NCBI GenBank assembly: GCA_963930645.1
Contig: OZ005652.1
Coordinates: 349,270,602-349,334,601 of the forward strand
DNA: 64,000 nucleotides
Direction: 5' to 3'
Source of the DNA: Salticus scenicus
Lineage: Eukaryota > Arthropoda > Arachnida > Araneae > Salticidae
Shown here: positions 56,181-64,000 of the stretch, piece after piece
Layout of the letters: each line of letters opens with the position of its first letter
How positions within the stretch are numbered: position 1 is the first letter of the stretch
The notes under the pieces: generated by a model
Told to the model about the DNA's origin: nothing
Database searches by the model: none
The model's input: the letters and a program-made list of their open reading frames with translations, nothing else
Translations under genes and position numbers: made by a program

Positions 56181-56419
56181 CATGAAGCCTTTTTAATTTA
56201 GTGTTTCTATTTCTAGAGCCATTGATTTCAAAAATTTATAAGTTAATTAAATCAAAATTTCAGAAATTCAAATTGGGTTTCAAGGTACATCTGAAGAAGC
56301 CAATACAGACTTCCATACAAATTTGTGTAGCTCTGTGATCAGCTGTTTGCCTACAAAGTAGTGGACACAGACACACACACATATTTTTTATCATATATAG
56401 AGATGCATCATTTTATCTA

Positions 56420-57708
56420 TTGAATTATCATTCTAATTATTTGTAACAGCTATATAATCCCATATTCATACAACTGAGGCTTCTGGTTAAAGATTTCATT
56501 CAAGTGATTTTTTGAAATTTCAATAGAGATAAAATTTTTTATTTAAGTTTTTTTTTGAAGCAATCTAAATGTATCAAAAAATGCATATTAAGGCAAATAT
56601 TGTAGATGAATTAAAATATCCTAATTAAAATATAAATTAAGGGGCGATTCCATGGAATAAGGTAACACCAGTCACACAGAAGGATAAAATTTCCTCTTTT
56701 TTTGCCACCATTATTAAAACAAAGAAATATTAATGGCATATTTACTGTATTTTTTTGTGATTAAATTTGACAGTGATTCTCAGAAAATATTGGTGGAAGC
56801 AGAAATATCTGTGTGTGACTGACCGATGTTTCATTTCTCGTGGATTAGTACTAAAATTTTTTGCTTTGTGGTCAAAGATACCTATTATTATCCTACATGT
56901 AGTCTGTTGTTGTCCTAGTAAAACACAATGCCTTTTATGTTGGTTAGTATAGACTGTTTTTGATTAATTATTCTCTTTAATTTAATTAGTTGTGTATTTC
57001 AGTAATTTTTTTTTTTTTTTTTAAATTAATGACAGTGTTTTTTGGTCACAGTTCATAATAAATGACACCCTTCCTATTTCACTAATTCATACTCAAAACT
57101 TTCTTCAAATGCAAACTTGCTTTTGCGCTGATTGAAGGATCTTGTGCTTTCTTAGACCATGATCTACTATACTTAACATATTATCGATACATTTTTCATT
57201 ACCTTTAATCATCTACTTAAGAAAATACACAGATTTTGTTACACTTCAATGATAAATCGAATGCTGAAAGTTAAGTAGTTTTTTTAATTAAATCATGCGG
57301 TGCTATGCATTGCTAATCATTCCAAGTTTATGTAGACATCTTACTACACTTGTTTGATTGATTCCAAGAACTTTTGCCACATCTAAATTTTATTTTATTA
57401 TTTTACTTGTTTTGGGCAAGTATATTTTTTTCCCCTTTTATTATTTGTATTTTTATATAAGTGTCTTTTTATTTTCAGTTTTATCATTGAAAATTTTTAA
57501 AAATGAACTGCATTCACTATTAAAAAGACCTTAGCAATTCGGGAGAGGGGGGGGGGGGAATTCAGAAATTTTATTTATAATTTTTAACACGTATAATTTA
57601 CAAAATAAATTTATATATATATATATGTAAATTGTTCTATTATTTTATTAACAATTCACATTTAAGTTATTTATTTATTTATTTTTTTTTTTTTTCATTT
57701 TACTTAAG
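56420..57708. other. Intron end without recognised elements
   Basis: AT-rich. GGGGCGATTCCATGGAATAA at 56641 looks like the end of a repeat, but no partner was found. Contains a G-run (57545-57558) and a TA microsatellite (57611-57624). Ends with a long pyrimidine tract and ACTTAAG before the exon at 57709. Confidence 0.5.
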
Positions 57709-57783
57709 CCGGAACGAATTGATCCAGGAAGAGCTCGTGGGTATGATGTTCGATCGGATGTTTGGAGCTTAGGAATAACTCTG
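57709..57783 (+). CDS. Mkk4: Mkk4 exon, APE motif to subdomain IX; last exon visible
   Basis: 75 nt, 25 codons, phase 0: PERIDPGRARGYDVRSDVWS, then LGITL. With the preceding MA it forms MAPERIDP (the APE motif), and it contains the invariant Asp of SDVWSLG. It is one residue shorter than human in the DP...GYD loop. Donor GTATGT. The next expected segment (YELATG.FPYP) was not found up to 64000. Confidence 0.97.
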
Positions 57784-57839
57784 GTATGTTGATTATTTTT
57801 CATAGTCACATTGTTTTCAATAAAAATTCAAAGTAATTA

Positions 57840-58595
57840 CCGTAATTTCGTGCATATAGTCTGTGGACTATGTGTGTCTAAAAAGCAATCTTTTTTTTTT
57901 TTCACCTGCGGACTATACAGTGGTGCGGATTATCTGCTAGTTATTCATAGTTCGAATCCTCAAAATCAGAATTAAACAAGCGAATACGAACTGCCGACTC
58001 TGATGATCAAATATAAGCATAAACAACAGAATGAGACACAAAGAAAACATCGTATCATATATCGTATCGGTAGCGAACCATGGAGCATAGAGCAAAAGAT
58101 CACTATTAGGAAAGCACGTTGCTCAATATTCCTGTACTGTTATTATTTAAACTATGTTAGCAAAATATCGTCAAAGTTTTCCTGCTGAGCAACACTAATG
58201 ACAAACTTTGAGATAGTCTTCCAAAAAATATATTTCCTAGTGCTGAATCTGAATCCTAGACAATCACCAATTACCCATAGTGCATTTCTAGTGGGAAAGT
58301 AAAACTCACTCAATGACTCAACCATTCAACCGGGAATTTCGATAGTAAACGTAAACATCAACTTTAAAGGTTTCTTTTAATGTATAATTTATAAAATATG
58401 GTTTATTAATAACAAGTAATTTTTTTGTTTATACTATTTATTTTAATAGCGGGAATGCTTTAATATTTTTATATAAAACTACGTAATAGTGTTTTACTTG
58501 CTGTTTTCTTGATGTTATATTTTTCTCCTGCAGACAATCTGATGTTTTTTTTTTTTTTAATAATTTTTACATAAAACTTCATCTGCGAATTATGG
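57840..58595. mobile_element. 756-bp MITE with CCGTAATTTCG ends (TA target)
   Basis: TA, then CCGTAATTTCGTGCATATAG. The right end TGCGAATTATGG is followed by TA. The left part has GTGGACTATGTG and CTGCGGACTATACAGTGGTG. No transposase. The plus ORF 58003-58188 is chance. Confidence 0.75.
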
Positions 58596-58679
58596 TACTT
58601 TCTCTTATCCATATAATGGTAGAGAAACAATTGTTTTTTAGTTAATTTTTCAAATTTCACTATACTTACAACTTACACA

Positions 58680-59160
58680 TTTTGAGGTCACTTGAATCCA
58701 AAAATCAGATTTTTAGCAGTTTATCTGTGAGTCTGTAATTATATCTCAAGAACAAATGGTACCCGGAAGTCCAAACTTAGTATTTTAAATATGTATCATC
58801 ATATGAAGATGCTACACTAAATTTTTTATTGAGACCAAATAAATGTTTTGTTTACAGGGACATCAAAGAAAATTAAAATCCTTACATGAGGCTTTTCATT
58901 ATGGGCAAAATTTTTGGTAAACACTATTTAACACTTATGGACTGCACTAAACGAAATTAAATGAAATAGAATTTAATGGAATTTTGATATGCATAAAAGC
59001 ATAGGATATGATTTGAAAATTGTTTACCATTCATTTATAGGGACACACAAAAAAAATCCGTTATATTATATTAATATCAAGACTATATCTTGAAATTGCA
59101 TTTCAAATTGTTTTATGTGTTTTTCATACTGTGCTAAATTTAAGTATACTATGTGGTGTG
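58680..59160. mobile_element. Degraded relative of the variant B element interior
   Basis: It contains TATCTCAAGAACAAATGGTA, TTTGTTTACAGGGACATCAA and later TTATAGGGACACACAAAAAA. These are the words of the 173-bp units at 27850-28520. No hairpin ends remain. Confidence 0.45.
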
Positions 59161-59843
59161 TATATAATTTATCGACAACAAACAGGGTTAAAAATGTTAA
59201 GTGTTTTACTAAATTTTAACAAACTGAGAAAATCTGTTGTGGAATTATAATTACTTTCTCATACTCTATGGTAAACAAAGTACCTTGAATGTAGAATATG
59301 TCTGAATGCTCGAACAAGGTTCGGGGGAGGGGGGGGGGGATTTTGACTAACTGGGGAAATTTGAATATTTTCTTAAGAAAAAATATAAGTTTAAAATAAC
59401 AATTTACTACTTTGCAATATAATATAAACTAACAGCTTTATTTCTAGGTCACAGTGTATACTTATTATCTTAAACACTTATTACAGAGAATAAATAGCTT
59501 TGTATAACAGAAGACTTTTGTGTTATTGAGGGAAATTTTCGAGGTCTAAACATTTTCTGGCCCCTTGCAAAATACCAGTTTGGGTTCTAAATTTTAACAT
59601 TAATTTTTTTCTATAATTACAGATTTTGATGTACCTGAATAAATAAAGTTTTTAGTGGTTGATTGGTATTAGTATAATGTGAAATCAAATAATTACAGGA
59701 AATTCAAATTAGGTATTTTGAAGATAGTATGGGGTTGCTAATTGAAAATTTTAATCTTTTCTGTCCCAAATTAAAAAAAAAAAAATAAAAAAACTCAAAC
59801 GTACTTTTTTTAGTTAACTAAGGTGAATTTCTAAAGATATAAA
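59160..59843. other. Intron sequence without recognised features
   Basis: AT-rich with a G-run at 59324-59339. No bounded repeat. Confidence 0.5.
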
Positions 59844-61056
59844 CAGAGTTCACATTAGAGAGTGGGATTGCGAGAATCCCATTATATTTTTTAAAAATCC
59901 CACTCAAAAATATGTCACAAGATCATTTCCCATATTTTTTTTCTCAGTGAGTATTTCATCCATTTTTTAATTATTTTGGATAATAATATAACAATTGCTT
60001 CGAATCCTATGATCCTCTGTTTTTAGCTTTTTGAGAATTTGAAAAAAAAAAAAAAAAATTGGGTAATTTTTTTAAAACACACTTTAATCATAAAATTTGC
60101 TAAAAGAATAAATGAAGATGTGTATATTTTATTAGCAAGCAACTAGAGAGTTTAGAAGCTAAAGATTGCAATTAGATATAAAATAAAATAAGTAATTCTG
60201 GGCTCAAGATTAACAGTGGTTCATCGGTCTGAGATTATAAAAACATTCAATGGACCAGCAAAATAAAATATAAATTATAATGGTCCACCGGATCAGTAAG
60301 ATTTTCATTTTTTTTTTTTTTTTTTTTATTGCTTATGAATCTTTCACAGAATGTAGTATGTTATAACATTAGTAAGTGTACTTCATTACAATTATCAATA
60401 TTACATATTCTCTGTAATTTTTCATTTAATTTCACTTTAATAACTTCTTTTTACTTTTAATACTGAATATATGGTACTTTTTGTATGGTAAATAAATAAC
60501 ATTTAACCTACTTATTAAAAGAAACATTTTTGATTTATGTAGGACTCGCATTTTTAAATTAATTACAAATATATTTAATTATCATACTTATCATGTAAAT
60601 TTATTTTGCCTTACAAATTTGTAAGTATTTTTAAAAATCTAATAGAATGGGTGAACGGGCCTGTGAAAATGCGTGTAGACCTATGTAAAATCTTAAAATC
60701 CTGCAGACTTTCTACACCTGTAATTACTCACTTAACCCTCTAAGCGTGTGGGGAGTGCATCTGAGGGAGAAAATGGTATTGTTGTGTTCACTGTAAAGTC
60801 TCTATAATATACTAAAACAATGGATTTTTCACTATGCATTTAAAGATGAACCTCATGACTATTATATGATCTTTCGTACTTAACGAAACAAGCTTAAAAT
60901 CTATAATTATGTATATTTTAAGTATATGTTTTTTCGGGGACAAACAATTACAAAAATATGTTCATGACCGTTATAGGGTAAATTTGAAAAATTCCACTTT
61001 ATTTTTTTGTTAGAGTGGGAAAATTCCACTCATTATTTTTTGATAGTGTGAACCCT
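59844..61056. mobile_element. 1.2-kb hAT-like nonautonomous element
   Basis: Left CAGAGTTCACATTAGAGAGT and right TGATAGTGTGAACCCTG are imperfect inverses. Both subterminal regions repeat GTGGGA/TCCCACT words. Flanks ...TATAAA and TATAAA... support a target duplication of 6-8 bp. No transposase was seen in the AT-rich centre. Confidence 0.65.
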
Positions 61057-61609
61057 GTATAAAAAATAAAAGTTATGCATATCACCTTATCATAATAAAT
61101 AATGAGGATTTTTTGGGGATGGGGTGCTTTAATGTACTGTACATAAAGGTAAGAAAAATGTTCAGAACCTTGAAAAAAATGTAAAAATGTTTTATTTTTT
61201 ATCATATTTATATTTTTTCTGAAATTAATAAAAGATTCTTCAGGTTTTATATGAATTAAATATTACGCAGAAGAAGATCTAGAAAAGTGACCATCAGAAG
61301 TAACTGTGATGACATTTTATAAACCCCTTTCTTGACTAAAAACGACTTCAAGTAGTGTCTAGTGCCATTGAGTGAGATTAAAATAAAGCTTATACATTTG
61401 ATCCTTGATATATCTACCATCAATTCAGTTTTATACACTTAATACAATGGGACTTTAAATTCTTGTTGGGAAAGAAAGGGTTATTCAAGATTGCTAAGCT
61501 TTAAGAAGTGGTATGGGTGAAAATTGTCTAAAAACATTTAAATTAATAAGTCCGTCTAACAAAACTGTTCCTAAAACTATTTTTAATCTTCTTTTAAAGT
61601 ATGCTTATA
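61057..61609. other. Intron sequence without recognised features
   Basis: No ORF or bounded repeat. The two minus ORFs (60999-61205, 61256-61438) are unrecognised. Confidence 0.5.
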
Positions 61610-63400
61610 CAGGGTGTCCCCGAATGCCATGTTCAAACTTGGTGGGGAGGTAGAGAACATTGTGAGGAGCCATAATTATATCGGAAAGCATGTTGGGAAA
61701 ATGATAGGTGGCGCTGTACGCAAGCTTACCACGTGTGGTTTCCTCATTTCAGACTCGGACAGCGTGCAATGAATATGAATCGTTATATGAGCACTGAGTT
61801 GGAGGATATCCACACTACTACGGCCTAGCCAACAGAAATGGATGTGCTGCTGTTCGATTGTATGGGGAACGATATCCAACAAGGCGGCAACCGAATCCTC
61901 AAATGTTCGCTCGGGTACATCAGAACCTGGTGAAACATAGATCCTTCAAAGTCACGATTGAAGGTACTGGGTGGCCACGAACAGCATGAACACCCATATT
62001 TGAAGAGGGTGTGTTGCATGCTGTGGACCAAAATCCTGATACCAGTGTACAGGCGCTTGCCGTTGCAACCAGAAGATCTCGAACAACTGTCCACCATGTA
62101 CTGCAGTGCAAAGCCTTACATCCGTTTCATGTACAGAGAGTGCAGTTATTATAGCCAGATGATCACCATGTGTCGTGTTTGCACTGTGGTTTGTTAACCA
62201 AAGTGCGGCAGACATGCACTTTGCTAATTCCATGTTCTGTGATGAAACAACCTTTTCACGTGAAGGGGGTCTTCAATATGCACATCTGGGCCTTAAACAA
62301 CCCACACAGCACCCGACCATGAGCCGCACAACAACGCTTCACTGTTAATGTGTGGGCGGGTATCGTGGGGGACAGTTTACTCGGCCCATACATCTTACTG
62401 CCTCGACTAGACTCTGACAAGTATGTCGTCTTTCTACAGGAGGTACTCCCGGAACTGCTTACTGATGTCCCCGCACCTGTTTGGCACTATGGTTTCAACA
62501 GGATGGAGTGCCGTCTCATTATGGAAGGTGTGTATGTGACCATTTGGACCGGACATTTCCAAACAGGTGGATTGGGCGTTGTGGTCCCATCGCTTGGCCT
62601 CCCATATCCCCTGATTTATCTCCTATGAAGGAGTTTCTTCACATATATTAGTTTTACTTGCATTTTCAAATAAATTTAATAATTAAATACTATATTTTCA
62701 ATAAATAAAATATCTAATGAAATCCTAAGTTATCTTTTGTATTTAAACACATTTGTCTCTCTATAAATAAATATCTTAATTTTAATAATAATTTATCTGT
62801 TAATCTATTAAATAAATCTTTCAAAAATCGAAATTTATTCTTTAAAATTAATAATTTATTCCTTGTATTCTAAATGCATTTTTTATTAAATTAAGTCTTT
62901 CAGTTCCAAAGCTAAATTGTTTTATAAAATAAAAATATTATTTCCAGGTATTAACCGTTGCTTATGCATAAATTACATTTCATTCTTTTAAATTTGCAAG
63001 TTTATTTATTATAGCTAAATTGTAATGTTTTTTCCCGTGATTGAATAGCTCTTCAATAAAAACTGATTAGTCAATAATGCAGTTCATTTGTTATCAGGGC
63101 TATTGTTCTTAAGCTCTCTGGTGTTATTGTGGACATTCCTAATTAGTGCAAGAAACTATAGTATATCTCCTCTAGATTGTTTTATCTTGTGTGCCATGAA
63201 GAGCCTTGTGTATGACACTCCCGTCAATTCTGAAATGGACCTGGTGGCACGAATATCCATCACTGCTGCTACGATCTGTGAAACGCCGGGTATTTTCAAA
63301 CATGTCTGCCAGTCCATGTCACGTTGATGTCGTGCATGCATACATGCCAATAGCTGCAATTTTGAACACCTCCTGTGATGCTTTTATGTCATACTTTTTA
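61610..63400 (+). pseudogene. Mariner-like transposon remnant, split by an insertion
   Basis: It starts CAGGGTGTCCCCGAATGCC. Blocks of an IS630/mariner-type transposase are readable in changing frames: FCDETTFSREG (catalytic Asp) near 62240; VNVWAGIVGDSLLGPYILLP and SDKYVVFLQEVLPELLTDVP in the 92-codon ORF 62350-62628; and SPDLSPM at about 62605-62625. The protein then resumes after an unrelated stretch with PLDCFILCAMKSLVYDTPVN at about 63165-63230 and on to about 63380. Many stops lie upstream. No matching right terminal repeat was found. Confidence 0.85.
62626..63160. mobile_element. AT-rich insertion within the mariner remnant
   Basis: The transposase text stops at ATCTCCTATG and resumes at ATCTCCTCTAG, so ATCTCCT is repeated on both sides, possibly as a target duplication. 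The inserted 530 bp have no inverted ends or ORF that I can see. Confidence 0.5.
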
Positions 63401-63437
63401 TTTATTATTGTTTAATAACAAATATAAAAAACCCTAC

Positions 63438-63468
<31 letters not shown>

Positions 63469-63505
63469 ACAGGTTTGGTATGGTACAGTATGTGCAATTT
63501 GGAGA

Positions 63506-63916
63506 AAAACCTAGAAAACTCCAGTTATTTAAAAAATAGAGAAAACTCAGGGATTCCAAAATTTATTGCAAAAACAGGAAAAATTCAGGGAATTTAGAAA
63601 TATTCTGGAAACCAATGTGAGTTTTGTTTTTTTCCCTTGAAAATAAATCTTTAATTTCTGTTTTTAATCTTAAATTGTCTAGATTTTATCTAGATTTTTT
63701 TTTTTTTTTTTTTTTAAGGTGCTTTTTAATGGGGAGAAAAAAAAGTCAATTACATTCTTTTTCCCTAACAATACTTAGTTAATAAAATCAATATTTCCTA
63801 GATGGGATCAATCGACATAAACATGATAAATTCCACTGCCATGTGATTTCTTTTGCTTTTAAAAGAGACAGGGGAAAATTCAAGGAGTTTTTGTTCAAGA
63901 TTTGTGTAGCAACCCT
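63506..63916. mobile_element. CAGGGTTGC-type MITE
   Basis: It contains repeated CAGGGA..AAA words (AACTCAGGGATTCCAAAA, AATTCAGGGAATTTAG) and ends GTGTAGCAACCCTG, the inverse of CAGGGTTGCTACAC. The left end is approximate. It is related to 33247-33331 and 41950-42049. Confidence 0.55.
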
Positions 63917-64000
63917 GTAGTTTGTTTACAGGTTCAGTAAATATAGTCTCTGTCATTCATAACTAATTCTTAATAAATGAGTAATAATAACTTAATGATA
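63917..64000. other. Window end, no features recognised
   Basis: AT-rich intron sequence, still within the presumed Mkk4 transcription unit. Confidence 0.5.

Larger units (their letters stand above)
54967..56400 (-). mobile_element. Repeat block with Helitron-like end and tRNA-Ile-derived units
   Basis: CTAGCAGCCTTAGCCTGCTA at 54967 is the inverse of a CTAG-ended hairpin, like the ends at 100-138 and 37834. Two tandem units of about 365 bp follow. Each contains an AAATTTAACTTTGTTTTTTG-like part, GAAAAATTTTCTTTTAT and a tRNA-Ile-like segment on the minus strand. The block ends near GACACACACACATATTTTTT and TATATAGAGATGCATC. It is interrupted by a hAT MITE (55118-55319). Whether it is one element or several is not clear. 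Confidence 0.5.

Noticed and set aside
61676..62233. Minus-strand ORFs of 63-93 codons
   Set aside because: They are shadows opposite the plus-strand mariner-like transposase.
1..64000. rRNA genes, functional tRNA genes or bacterial-type operons
   Set aside because: None were seen. The only tRNA-like segments (55742, 56107) have damaged stems and lie in repeats.

Overview
The window is nuclear DNA of an AT-rich animal genome with large introns. It is most likely an arthropod, and perhaps a spider or other chelicerate. The basis is the intron-rich MAP kinase kinase gene plus the mix of hAT, Tc1/mariner, pogo, piggyBac-like, Penelope and Gypsy remnants. The species cannot be fixed from sequence alone.

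One host gene runs through the window on the + strand: Mkk4 (MAP2K4 family, the kinase that activates JNK and p38). Eight exons are visible, at 9181-9268, 32330-32393, 42543-42656, 49115-49234, 52098-52217, 54378-54429, 54537-54664 and 57709-57783. Together they give 761 nt, or 253 whole codons, in one frame. They cover the N-terminal MAPK-docking segment through kinase subdomain IX. The first exon or exons (with the ATG) and the last exons (end of the kinase C-lobe and the DVD docking site) were not found and presumably lie outside the window. No other convincing host gene was seen.

Nearly everything else is intron filled with mobile DNA, often nested. 1-8330: a composite inverted-repeat DNA transposon (224-7666) with a broken DDE transposase, an inner element with its own broken gene, then a Penelope GIY-YIG tail. 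9269-32329 (23 kb intron): hAT, pogo and TTAA MITEs, a 117-bp satellite array split by a hAT element, a Tc1 element, a second hAT, a 31-bp minisatellite, the hairpin-ended elements described next, and a Gypsy pol remnant. 32394-42542: nested hairpin-ended elements, a piggyBac-like MITE and a 2.55 kb hAT with perfect 8-bp target duplications. 42657-57708: more MITEs, a Penelope remnant with an inverted tail, an unclassified TIR transposon with a 191-codon ORF, and tRNA-Ile-derived repeats. 57784-64000: MITEs and a split mariner-like element.

The observation most likely to be new is a group of repeats with conserved end structure but different end sequence. Each starts right after a T-run with a hairpin (arm A, loop, A'), followed by ATTGTAAT-like sequence and then a TG- or TA-rich microsatellite. 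Each ends with another copy of A', a short hairpin, and AGATTTTT or GATTTTT. Four sequence variants (ACTTCCATTACC, ACTTTCCGAACA, ACTTCCTTATAC, AGGTAGATTCC) keep the pairing at both ends. For one variant, an empty copy of its insertion site is present about 3.7 kb away in this window.
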